DNA of 64,000 nt from assembly GCA_051294375.1 (NCBI GenBank), contig CM119271.1, positions 9,377,308 to 9,441,307 of the forward strand, in the 5' to 3' direction. The stretch's first letter is position 1; each line of letters starts with the position of its first letter. Made by a program: the position numbers and the translations under genes. The notes under the pieces are model-generated. The model was not told the origin of the DNA. It made no database searches and was given only the letters and a program-made list of their open reading frames with translations. Positions 45,595 to 56,861 of this stretch are shown here, piece by piece. The DNA is from Paraspadella gotoi. Lineage: Eukaryota > Chaetognatha.

Positions 45595-45765
<171 letters not shown>

Positions 45766-46227
45766 CGTCTGCTGGCCGACGAAAATTTTACGAGGATGGA
45801 CGGACCGGACCGGACCGAACGGATTAGACGGACTGACGAACCGATCGAGAACGGAAGATCGACTCCCTTTTTTTTTTTGGTGGGGCCGTTTTGTCTGCAA
45901 CTCCACCCCCCCTCCGACCAATTGCAACCCAATCAAAATCTTTTCATAAACCCTGACCCCCGTGTGGACTCCGCCCCCTCTTCTCTCTCGGCCGCCCTTA
46001 CCCCCTACGCGACCCAACATTACCTCCTGTACTTTTCTAAAGCCAGCCCCCCCCCATAAAAGCCTGGAGCGAAGAACGGCCCCTTCAACTACGGAAATAT
46101 GTACGGTTTGTTGTCGGTTTGGTTAACTCGAACTTGCTATTTCTATAAACCTACTCATTAAACTAACTAATTAAAATTAAATCTCACCTTTCGGCCAATG
46201 AGAGAGGCAAACCGAATCTACCCACCG

Positions 46228-46230
<3 letters not shown>

Positions 46231-46283
<53 letters not shown>

Positions 46284-46325
46284 CTTCTCTCTCTCATCTC
46301 TCTCGTCCTTCTCTTTCTCTCTCTC
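46231..46325. repeat. (CT)n microsatellite upstream of a candidate exon
   Basis: Pure CT at 46231-46277, then imperfect CT to 46325, 30 bases before the candidate acceptor at 46357. Confidence 0.85.
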
Positions 46326-46357
46326 CCCTAATCAATTCCTTCCCCCGAACGAGGCAG

Positions 46358-46513
46358 TTCGACGCGCGGCCTTGAACGTCAATAACAACAACGAAGACCA
46401 TCATCATAATCATCATCATCACGAAAGCATCACCACGGTAGCGGAGTTCACCTCCCGAGTTCACGCCCATCGATGCTCACAACCTTCGGCCTCACTTCAC
46501 ACATTCACAAATC
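46358..46513 (+). CDS. Candidate internal exon, Asn/His-rich
   Basis: The exon is bounded by GAGGCAG| and |GTGAGCGAC and is 156 bases, symmetrical in phase (1-1). It encodes RRAALNVNNNNEDHHHNHHH followed by ESITTVAEFTSRVHAHRCSQ and PSASLHTFTN. The part after the His run is not repetitive and looks protein-like. A (CT)n microsatellite at 46231-46325 lies directly upstream and could serve as the polypyrimidine tract. The sequence 3' of the donor is a minisatellite (46597-46815) and not coding. Family unknown. Confidence 0.35.
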
Positions 46514-46596
46514 GTGAGCGACGAACGAGTCGGTTCACCACCTTTCACCTTTTTTTTCCTCCGCCCTCATTTCTCGCTACTTGGGCCTTTTTTCCC

Positions 46597-46815
46597 TGCA
46601 TACAACTTTCTCCACGAATCATTCAAAGTTCTCCACGTTACATAGTGCATACAACTTTTTCCACACTCCATACTAGTTTCTCCACGATCCATAGTAATTT
46701 TCCACTATGCATACCATTTTTCTACTTTCCTTACATATTTCTACTCATTCAATGCACCCTTCTCCACACTCCATACAACTTTCTCCACACTCCATACAAC
46801 TTTCTCCATACTTTA
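46597..46815. repeat. TCCATACAACTTTCTCCACAC minisatellite
   Basis: About ten degenerate copies of a 20-24 base unit with TCCATAC, ACTTTCTCCAC and CACTCCATAC. The last two copies are nearly identical. Confidence 0.75.
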
Positions 46816-47279
46816 GACAAATTTTCTCCAAATTTTATCCACACAAAATTTCCTAATCGTCTCTTTCTCAACCAAACGTGAGGGAATTCTTTTGACAAAC
46901 AAAGTGATCAGCAATTTCAACGTCTCGGACAATCTTATACTTGAACCCTTTTTACTTTGTCTTTGATGGAAGTTCCCATCCCATATACTATTTGCGGAGT
47001 CGGCCAACATTGTGGCAAAATACATTGCCATAATTAGTAATATAGCCGTCGTCTATCCACTACTTTCTCTTTCCATTTTCACTCCTTGCGTCCCAACGTT
47101 TTTGTCCTTAACTTCGTCACTCTAAATCAACACTGCCGACAGTCGACACTCTCCGACACTCCCCGTCTCTCACTCTCGTCTTCATCCACGGGTTGGACGT
47201 CAGTTTCTCCTCGGAAGGCGACATCTTTACGACGACGGCAAAAATAAGGTTTTTCTTGACTCCCCGCCGAAAGGGTACT

Positions 47280-47280
<1 letters not shown>

Positions 47281-47327
<47 letters not shown>

Positions 47328-47432
47328 GAAGAGAGAGAGAGAGAGAGAGAGAGCAGAGAGAGATATATAATAAGATACATGGGTTAATATATAGATACGT
47401 TTAATGATAGATACGATAATAGACTAGATAGA

Positions 47433-47467
<35 letters not shown>

Positions 47468-47550
47468 CATAGATAGTTCGATAGATAAAGAGAGAGACAG
47501 ACATACAGAGAACGAGAGACAGACAAACAGACAGACAGAGAGAGAGAGAG
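47281..47550. repeat. GA, GATA and ACAG tracts
   Basis: GA-rich 47281-47366, ATAG tetranucleotides 47430-47466, then ACAGACAAACAGACAGACAG and GA. Confidence 0.8.
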
Positions 47551-48340
47551 AAGAAGCATTGTAATCCGCATCAGACCATGTCAGAAGCGCCCGCATCAGA
47601 AAGTGAAAAATCGTCTCGAGAAAAATTATGTAGTAAATTATTGATGACTAACGTGAGGTAAGGTCCAGCGATCAGTCGATCGTATCTCTTGTGCTCCAAT
47701 GACTCACCACTGACGGCGGGAAAGGGAGGGGGCGGTGAGTCTGTGAGTTCCTCACTCCTCGCACGTGATCGTCTGTATCTCTCTGAAGACGAGATGACAA
47801 CAACAACAACAATGANNNNNNNNNNNNNNNNNNNNNNNNNNNNNNNNNNNNNNNNNNNNNNNNNNNNNNNNNNNNNNNNNNNNNNNNNNNNNNNNNNNNN
47901 NNNNNNNNNNNNNNNNNNNNNNNNNNNNNNNNNNNNNNNNNNNNNNNNNNNNNNNNNNNNNNNNNNNNNNNNNNNNNNNNNNNNNNNNNNNNNNNNNNNN
48001 NNNNNNNNNNNNNNNNNNNNNNNNNNNNNNNNNNNNNNNNNNNNNNNNNNNNNNNNNNNNNNNNNNNNNNNNNNNNNNNNNNNNNNNNNNNNNNNNNNNN
48101 NNNNNNNNNNNNNNNNNNNNNNNNNNNNNNNNNNNNNNNNNNNNNNNNNNNNNNNNNNNNNNNNNNNNNNNNNNNNNNNNNNNNNNNNNNNNNNNNNNNN
48201 NNNNNNNNNNNNNNNNNNNNNNNNNNNNNNNNNNNNNNNNNNNNNNNNNNNNNNNNNNNNNNNNNNNNNNNNNNNNNNNNNNNNNNNNNNNNNNNNNNNN
48301 NNNNNNNNNNNNNNNNNNNNNNNNNNNNNNNNNNNNNNNN

Positions 48341-50226
48341 NNNNNGGGGGGAGGAAGAGGGGTAGGGAAGTGGGAGAGGGAGGAAGAGAGGGAGGATGGG
48401 AGAAAGACAATGAGAGAAAGAAAAGGAGCGAAAGAAGAAGAGAAATTAAGAAAGAAAATGAGCTCTCTTTCACAAAAAGGGGCTCCATCTCTGTTAAATT
48501 AATACCTAAACTTAATTTTAACCCTAAAATTTAACTAAATTCCGAATTTGCTAATAAATGTAAAATGGATAATAAGACCGGAGTCGATAAAAAGCAAAGG
48601 TCCGAAGTGTGTACGATCAGTGAGTGGCCTTCGGTGATTCTTTTTATGATCCCGTGACAGCAGTCACTGACATCTCTATCGTACTATCTCGTAAGCCGAC
48701 TAAAATCTTTACGGAAATAGTTGTTCACACTCTTACCGTTTGCTACTAGATAATTAAATTCAACATCTTTTACCCTAATGTAGCGACCCAAATGACGAAG
48801 ACGACGACAATGACGACGACATTTTTTTATTATTTTTGCTAATAAGCTACTTATTGAGCGCTGAAATAAGCCTCCCTATTTTTAAACAGCGACGTCTCAC
48901 TCTCTTTTCCTCCCAACGAAAAAAAGAACGAGGGTCTCGTCTTCCTCCGAAAATAAGTTCTAAGATGAGTTAGAAAGATAAGTTAGAAAATAAGTGAGGC
49001 TGCGCCGCTGCGAGACAGGTTCCAACTAGAGAAATAAGTAATGTTCCCAGATTGTTGGGGAGATATGACGCAGTAAAAAGTAAGTTTGTGTTTGAGTGGG
49101 GAGGAGAGAGAGGGACCTTTATTTTTTAAAACAACCTTCCCCCTGATTGCGCTGTGGAATCTGACCAATGGAGGACGATTTCGACATCTCGGTTTTGTCT
49201 CGAGTTTGTCAAATTTCATAAGCGTAAGAAGATTTACTTTTCTGGCGGCGACTGGGGTTCCCCACGAGAGGAGAAAGGGGGGGAAGGAGGAGGGATGGAG
49301 AGGGGGGAAGAGGGGTAGGAAGTGGGCGAGAGCCCGAGCCGTCGATGCGAAGGAGGGAGGGAGAGCTCTAGGTAGAGAGAGGGATGGATGGGAGAAAGAC
49401 GATGTGAGAGATTAAGAATAAGGAGCGAATAGAAGAGGAGAAATTAAAGAATCTAGGTGAAAAGATTGAGCTCTCTTTTCACAAAAAAGCGTGGCTCACA
49501 TTCTCTGTTTTTAATTTAACCTACTAACTTAATTTTTTTTAACCTTAAAATTTTAACCTAAATTGCCGACAGTTGTATTAATAAATACATGTTTTAAAAT
49601 GCGATAAATTAAGACCGGAAGGTCGATTAAAGCAAAAGGTCCCGATAAGTGTTGTGTTACGATCCAGTGAGTGTGCTCACTGATTCTTTTTTATGATTCC
49701 GCGTGACAGTAAGGTCACTGACATCTCTATTCGTACTATATCGTAAGCCGACTAAATTTTCTTGCTACGTTAGATAAGATTAAATTCCCAAACATCTTTT
49801 ACCCTCTAATTGTGTGCGATGCCCCAAATGACGAAGACGAGCGGGACAAATTTGGACGACGACATTGTTTTTTTAATTATTTTTTTCTTTGCTTAATAAG
49901 GCTACTTAATTGAGCGCTTGAAAATAAAGCCTCCTATTTTTTTGAAAACGGCGACCGTCTCACTTCTCTTTTTCCTCCCAACGAAAAAATAAGAACGAGG
50001 GTCTCGTTCTTTCCTGCCGAAGAATATGTAACCTGCTCTGTTTCGAAGTCATGAGTTTAGAAAGATATATAAAGTTTAGTGAAATAATATAGTTGAGGGG
50101 CTGCGCCGCTTTTGCGAGACAGCGTTCCAAGTAGAGAAATCATATAGTAATGTTCCCAGATTGGTTGCGGGAGATATGACGCGTAGTTGAAAAAGTTAAG
50201 TTTGTGTTTTGGAGTGGGGAGTGAGA
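48341..50226. repeat. Direct duplication with one insertion-rich member
   Basis: About 48341-49112 and 49296-50226 share GAGGAAGAGGGGTAGG..., TGAGCTCTCTTTCACAAAAA, AAGACCGGAGTCGA, CACTGACATCTCTAT, GAAGACGA and TTGTGTTTGAGTGGGG in order. The second member is about 160 bases longer through small scattered insertions. A 180-base unique piece separates them. Confidence 0.75.
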
Positions 50227-50522
50227 GATAGGGGGGGAAAAGTGAGATGAGAGAGAAGGATGAAGAGCGTGAGAGGATGATACTGGAGCGAGAGAGGTGA
50301 GAGAGAAGAGAGAGGAGATAGTAGAGATGAGACGAGAGAGATGAGATGAGCGAGAGCATCTCAGCACGTTTTCTGTTATAATTTAATGATATAGGTACAA
50401 ATTTTTTACACTGTATATTAATTGTAAAAAGTAAATTATAAAATAAAGCTTCCCTCTTATAATGTTTCGGTTTACCGAAAGTAAAGTAATTTTTGTAAAC
50501 AAGCGATTGCTGTTTATCCGAT

Positions 50523-50677
50523 AAGCCCAGGATTAGGAGGAAGAGAGAGAGAGAGATGGAGAGAGAGATGAGAGAGAGAGAGGTAGAGAGAGAGATCGAT
50601 GAGAGAGAGAGGCCGAGCGAGAGGATGAGGATAGAGAGAGAGAGAGAGGGGAGAGAGGTTGAGCGAGTCTGAGAGAG
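50523..50677. repeat. GA-rich tract before a 25-N gap
   Basis: Imperfect GAGAGAGATGAG repeats, interrupted by GATC and GAGCGAG, running into the gap at 50678-50702. Confidence 0.75.
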
Positions 50678-50789
50678 NNNNNNNNNNNNNNNNNNNNNNN
50701 NNAGAGAGAGAGAGGCTCGCATCCGATTCTTTGACAAATTCGGGCCGAAAGAGTTCATCCGATTCGCGAAGACCAAAGCTGAGACCGAC

Positions 50790-50862
50790 TGAGTGACCGA
50801 GAGACCGACAGACCGACCGACGGACCGACCGACGGACCGACCGACGGACCGACCGACGGGAA
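50790..50862. repeat. GACCGACGGACC tetranucleotide-type array
   Basis: GACCGACCGACG units repeated about eight times. It resembles the internal part of the GTTGCGCCGC elements but lacks their ends. Confidence 0.7.
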
Positions 50863-50974
50863 CCTCTTCCCTAAGTCTGATTCATTGAGTCGAGGAAATA
50901 ATCCGACTTGGTGAGTGAGATAGAGAGAGAGAGAGTTCATTTAAAAGTGATGGGGAAGATAGCAATAAAAAAAG

Positions 50975-51130
50975 AAGAGAAGAAAAGAAAAGAAAAGAAA
51001 AGAAAAGAAAAGAAAGAAGAGAAAAGAAAAGAAGAAATTTAAATTAAATTAAAAGAAGAGAAAGAAGTACAAAAATAGAAAAGTGAAGAAAAAGAAAAGA
51101 AAAGAAAAAAAAAAAAGAAAAGAGATGGGA
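50975..51130. repeat. (AAAAG)n tract
   Basis: AAAAG pentanucleotides with AAATTTAAATTAAATTAAA interruption. Confidence 0.75.
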
Positions 51131-51443
51131 AAAAAAGACAAAAGGCACTTCACGACTGTGGCGCCTCTGACGTCATTTCCGATCGCTTCAACTTTGAAGA
51201 TTTTTAACGGATTTTCAAATTGACCAAATTTATCTCTCGTCCATTTGTCCGTTTGTTCCTCTGTCGAGTCATCCATCAAAACAGATCAGTGGTCCCGACA
51301 GGAATATTGGGCAACGTCATTGATAAGAAATTTAACCGATTAGAATCGAATAAAACTGATATTACATTTACAGTGAAACTTCAGATTTTTATTGAGTTAC
51401 TTGACGTATCTCTCTTTGGCATCGTGGACTTAATGAAGCAGAT

Positions 51444-51545
<102 letters not shown>

Positions 51546-51599
51546 AATATTCGGGAATACATCTGATTCGTCTTCCCGGTTTTCAATCTTGACATGAAA

Positions 51600-52080
51600 A
51601 TTCAATTAAAGCCTCGGTAGGAGAATAAACAAAATCCGCTTTTCAGTTCGTTATAAGATTTGTAGATTAAAAATTAGCTAAAGTTGTTCGTGTGAAAAAT
51701 TTTTAAGAATGAAAAAAAAATTGTCAAACCTTTTGTAAAGATAAAGGGATATGACTCATAAATCCATGAGTGAGTAGAAAATTTCAAGAATAAAAAAGGT
51801 GATTGTTGCATTATATTGTTATACATTATTATTATTATACATTGTATAATACACAATGAATTAAGTTTTTTAAATATTTTAAGAATCTCTTCGATTGAAT
51901 GAAATCAACCTCAAAAAAGGAAAGTCGAGAAAAGCTTCCAGAAGTAGAAAGAAAGGAAAATTCTCAGTGTGGGAAATATCCAGGGCCAGAGAAAGGATGC
52001 CACCCATTATAAAAAAAGAAAAATTGAGAAAAAAAATAACTTTTTTTCTTCCAAATTCTGTCAAAGAAAGAGAAACCAGA
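51600..52080. other. No gene seen
   Basis: AT-rich unique DNA. A frame at 51895-52155 is open but ends inside the repeat element at 52083 and has no splice support. Confidence 0.3.
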
Positions 52081-52082
52081 TT

Positions 52083-52294
52083 GGTTCATCCAATGCGTTG
52101 CGCCGCAGTGACTTTATTTTCATTAGATTTGAGGTGCTTTTGTCTTAACAAATGAACAACTTTAGGCAACTTATATGCATGTTTAACGTAAAGTGGAACA
52201 GACCGACGGACAGACATACCGACGGACAGACATACCGACGGACCGACCGAAAAGTCACTTATAGAGTTGCTCCTCGAGTACTCGGCGGCGCAAC
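52083..52294 (+). mobile_element. GTTGCGCCGC inverted-repeat element, copy 3 (internally deleted)
   Basis: It begins GGTTCATCCAATGCGTTGCG and ends CTCGGCGGCGCAAC but is only 212 bp. The block containing GACACGCACTG and TAGTTTTAGGATTTCCT is missing. The join is at GACTTTATTTTC/ATTAGATTTGAGG. The tetranucleotide GACCGACGGACAGACA part is kept. Confidence 0.65.
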
Positions 52295-52397
52295 AAAAAA
52301 AAAAAATATTGCGATTCGCGCAGGAATCGAGAATTTTCGGCTTCGCTTCCCTTCACTTCACATGTCAAAATTTGTTTCGCGTCCCGAAAATATAACT

Positions 52398-53218
52398 TGG
52401 TCGTCGTCGTCGTCGTCGTTGTCGTCGTCGTCGTCGTCNNNNNNNNNNNNNNNNNNNNNNNNNNNNNNNNNNNNNNNNNNNNNNNNNNNNNNNNNNNNNN
52501 NNNNNNNNNNNNNNNNNNNNNNNNNNNNNNNNNNNNNNNNNNNNNNNNNNNNNNNNNNNNNNNNNNNNNNNNNNNNNNNNNNNNNNNNNNNNNNNNNNNN
52601 NNNNNNNNNNNNNNNNNNNNNNNNNNNNNNNNNNNNNNNNNNNNNNNNNNNNNNNNNNNNNNNNNNNNNNNNNNNNNNNNNNNNNNNNNNNNNNNNNNNN
52701 NNNNNNNNNNNNNNNNNNNNNNNNNNNNNNNNNNNNNNNNNNNNNNNNNNNNNNNNNNNTAAACTTCGATAAGGAGGGAAAGAAACAACCCACATCCCCC
52801 CCACGAAATTTCCGAGGCTTCCGACGAAGACGAACGACGAACGACGAACGACGAAGACGACGATGAACAACGAATAACGACGAACAACGAATGACGACGA
52901 ACANNNNNNNNNNNNNNNNNNNNNNNNNNNNNNNNNNNNNNNNNNNNNNNNNNNNNNNNNNNNNNNNNNNNNNNNNNNNNNNNNNNNNNNNNNNNNNNNN
53001 NNNNNNNNNNNNNNNNNNNNNNNNNNNNNNNNNNNNNNNNNNNNNNNNNNNNNNNNNNNNNNNNNNNNNNNNNNNNNNNNNNNACGATGAACATCGAATG
53101 ACGATGACGACGAAGACGACGAAAAACAAATGATGACGACGACGACGACAACGACAAACAACAAATGACGATGACTAAGACGATGAACATCGAATGACGA
53201 TGACGACGAAGACGACGA
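52398..53218. repeat. GACGAC-rich block interrupted by gaps
   Basis: CGT repeats before the 321-N gap, then GAACGACGAACGACGAAGAC-type units. ACGATGAACATCGAATGACG begins at 53084 and again at 53180, a 96-base period. Gaps at 52439, 52904 and 53219 lie inside the block. The long frames here come from a repeat without stop codons. Confidence 0.7.
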
Positions 53219-53804
53219 NNNNNNNNNNNNNNNNNNNNNNNNNNNNNNNNNNNNNNNNNNNNNNNNNNNNNNNNNNNNNNNNNNNNNNNNNNNNNNNNNN
53301 NNNNNNNNNNNNNNNNNNNNNNNNNNNNNNNNNNNNNNNNNNNNNNNNNNNNNNNNNNNNNNNNNNNNNNNNNNNNNNNNNNNNNNNNNNNNNNNNNNNN
53401 NNNNNNNNNNNNNNNNNNNNNNNNNNNNNNNNNNNNNNNNNNNNNNNNNNNNNNNNNNNNNNNNNNNNNNNNNNNNNNNNNNNNNNNNNNNNNNNNNNNN
53501 NNNNNNNNNNNNNNNNNNNNNNNNNNNNNNNNNNNNNNNNNNNNNNNNNNNNNNNNNNNNNNNNNNNNNNNNNNNNNNNNNNNNNNNNNNNNNNNNNNNN
53601 NNNNNNNNNNNNNNNNNNNNNNNNNNNNNNNNNNNNNNNNNNNNNNNNNNNNNNNNNNNNNNNNNNNNNNNNNNNNNNNNNNNNNNNNNNNNNNNNNNNN
53701 NNNNNNNNNNNNNNNNNNNNNNNNNNNNNNNNNNNNNNNNNNNNNNNNNNAAAAAAAAAAAAAATCTGGCAATATTCGATCAAAGATTCTGTAATCTAAT
53801 TTGC

Positions 53805-54020
53805 ATGTCGCGGTATCTAAAAAATTACGAGTCGGCTTTGCGAATTCGTTCAACAAATGGATTTTTTTGGATATTAGGAGAGACGAATGATAGATATCAG
53901 CGGAAGGGAGGGGAGGAAAAGAAGACATGTCGCTTTTGTCATTTAGCGACAACGTTGAGTAATGGTGAGATTAGAGTTGTCAAATCGAGTACTGTTATTA
54001 GAAACTATAAAAGCAAATAG
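53805..54020 (+). CDS. 71-codon open frame with a Cys-x2-Cys motif
   Basis: ATG 53805 begins MSRYLKNYESALRIRSTNGF and the C-terminal half contains KKTCRFCHLATTLSNGEIRV before ending at TAG. Composition is ordinary and the coding strand is purine-rich. The opposite strand is also open. It sits between two N gaps (53219-53750 and 54064-54354), so neighbours and splice partners are hidden. No family was recognised. It could be a small exon or chance. Confidence 0.22.
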   Translation: MSRYLKNYESALRIRSTNGFFWILGETNDRYQRKGGEEKKTCRFCHLATTLSNGEIRVVKSSTVIRNYKSK

Positions 54021-54599
54021 AACAGCATCTTTTTAGAATATTGCAATGCTCATACCATCTCTTNNNNNNNNNNNNNNNNNNNNNNNNNNNNNNNNNNNNN
54101 NNNNNNNNNNNNNNNNNNNNNNNNNNNNNNNNNNNNNNNNNNNNNNNNNNNNNNNNNNNNNNNNNNNNNNNNNNNNNNNNNNNNNNNNNNNNNNNNNNNN
54201 NNNNNNNNNNNNNNNNNNNNNNNNNNNNNNNNNNNNNNNNNNNNNNNNNNNNNNNNNNNNNNNNNNNNNNNNNNNNNNNNNNNNNNNNNNNNNNNNNNNN
54301 NNNNNNNNNNNNNNNNNNNNNNNNNNNNNNNNNNNNNNNNNNNNNNNNNNNNNNTTTTCTTTTTTTTCCCCTTTTTAGATCAAAAGCGGACGTCGAGACC
54401 GAAGAGAGAGAAAGGAAAGAAGTTTAAATAGACGAAACAATAAAAAAAAGGAGCAAACGAACAGAAGAACGGAACAAGGAACGGACACATAACAGAACAA
54501 AGGAACGAGAACGCAAACCGCAAAAAGCGCGACTCAAATTCTCGGGCATATATTCCGAGAGCGCTTCATTTCCGATTAAATTTAAAATTAACAGAGATT

Positions 54600-54775
54600 T
54601 TAAAAAATTTTAAAAATTAGTTCAAACTTCAAAGGTTTAAGTTTAGGTTTAAGGTTTAGATTAGAAATTTGGTTAAAGATTTTGTTAAGGATTAGGATTA
54701 CTTATTACTAATCAGTGATTACTAATGATAATGATTACTAGTGATTACTAATCAGTGATTAAGGTTTCTGATAAT
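54600..54775. repeat. GATTACTAATCAGTGATTA repeat and TTTAGG-like tract
   Basis: GTTTAAGTTTAGGTTTAAGG is followed by two copies of ATTACTAATCAGTGATTA separated by about 40 bases. Low-complexity AT-rich DNA. Confidence 0.5.
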
Positions 54776-56201
54776 GGATAAAACTATAGATTCGGTATTT
54801 GCTTTAATGATTAGGATTAAGGATTGGGTCAAAGTTAGTATAAAAAAATATTTATTAAATTATAAGGGTTTAAGAAACAGCAAAGGGTCGCTTTTAGAAA
54901 ATAGCGCCCGAATTCCCAACCTTTTTTTTTCAGCGGGGAAAAAGAGAGAAAAACTGGGCAAGTTTTTTTTTCCTGCCCTTACCTTTTTTTTTGGTTTTTC
55001 GGTGTTTTTTTTTTTATTTTCGAACCGGAATCGAATCTTAACGCGAAGTCTGTCGAGCCAGTGCGCCCCGGGTTTCTTTCGCTCCCCCCTTTCCTTGACT
55101 CCTCCCTTCCTTCCACTTTCCCCAGAATCAAAAAAAAAAAAAAAATTTGAATCGNNNNNNNNNNNNNNNNNNNNNNNNNNNNNNNNNNNNNNNNNNNNNN
55201 NNNNNNNNNNNNNNNNNNNNNNNNNNNNNNNNNNNNNNNNNNNNNNNNNNNNNNNNNNNNNNNNNNNNNNNNNNNNNNNNNNNNNNNNNNNNNNNNNNNN
55301 NNNNNNNNNNNNNNNNNNNNNNNNNNNNNNNNNNNNNNNNNNNNNNNNNNNNNNNNNNNNNNNNNNNNNNNNNNNNNNNNNNNNNNNNNNNNNNNNNNNN
55401 NNNNNNNNNNNNNNNNNNNNNNNNNNNNNNNNNNNNNNNNNNNNNNNNNNNNNNNNNNNNNNNNNNNNNNNNNNNNNNNNNNNNNNNNNNNNNNNNNNNN
55501 NNNNNNNNNNNNNNNNNNNNNNNNNNNNNNNNNNNNNNNNNNNNNNNNNNNNNNNNNNNNNNNNNNNNNNNNNNNNNNNNNNNNNNNNNNNNNNNNNNNN
55601 NNNNNNNNNNNNNNNNNNNNNNNNNNNNNNNNNNNNNNNNNNNNNNNNNNNNNNNNNNNNNNNNNNNNNNNNNNNNNNNNNNNNNNNNNNNNNNNNNNNN
55701 NNNNNNNNNNNNNNNNNNNNNNNNNNNNNNNNNNNNNNNNNNNNNNNNNNNNNNNNNNNNNNNNNNNNNNNNNNNNNNNNNNNNNNNNNNNNNNNNNNNN
55801 NNNNNNNNNNNNNNNNNNNNNNNNNNNNNNNNNNNNNNNNNNNNNNNNNNNNNNNNNNNNNNNNNNNNNNNNNNNNNNNNNNNNNNNNNNNNNNNNNNNN
55901 NNNNNNNNNNNNNNNNNNNNNNNNNNNNNNNNNNNNNNNNNNNNNNNNNNNNNNNNNNNNNNNNNNNNNNNNNNNNNNNNNNNNNNNNNNTTAAATCTTT
56001 AAAAAAAAGAAGTCAAATTCTGTCAAGACTTTAAATGCAAAATTAAATTAAATGAAATGGAAATCTTTTCTACTATTTCCACTGATTTAAACTTACTGGA
56101 AAATCTATTTTTGAAAAGGAGTAATCATGATTTCAAAGGTTTTATTTTAATTGGTAATATAACTGAAATTTTTATAATGCTAACAATAATTAGTAGTAAT
56201 G

Positions 56202-56363
<162 letters not shown>

Positions 56364-56861
56364 GACAGTTTGCATGTCATCGCATACAACATATTTTGAT
56401 ATACGAGCAAATTTTCATAATTTCAAAAATATCATAAAAAATGTTTTACTGTTAATACAATAATCTCTTATGATAATAACAAAAACACTAACAATAATAT
56501 TTGCTATCTAATCGAACGAATAGTGCACAAGACACCGACTGTCCAAGAAGACGGTCAATCTTTCGAGATAACGCGGCTTAACGGTCCGACTGTAATCCTA
56601 CAGTGGTGACCGTTTATGAGAATTAGTTATTTTTTCGTTATCTTGGTTCGAACTGTTGAGGCACAGTAAATAACGGATAATACGAGGGTCTCACGCTGGA
56701 CAGGGATTAAAGAAAAAGAAAAAGAAAGAAAGGAAGAAAGAGAGATAAAAAAGAAAGATAGAAAGAAAGAAAGAAAGACAGAAATATTATATATCGTGTT
56801 ATATCTATTATCTATATATCTATTATCTATTATCTATTATAGTTAAATAGTTTAATAAAAG

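Noticed and set aside
52255-53952. A 565-codon minus-strand frame
   Set aside because: Most of it is unknown bases (three N gaps). The visible parts are GACGAC-type repeats and the end of a transposable element.
54774-56034. A 406-codon plus-strand frame and a 295-codon companion
   Set aside because: They run through the 836-N gap at 55155-55990; the visible part is AT-rich with poly-T and poly-A.
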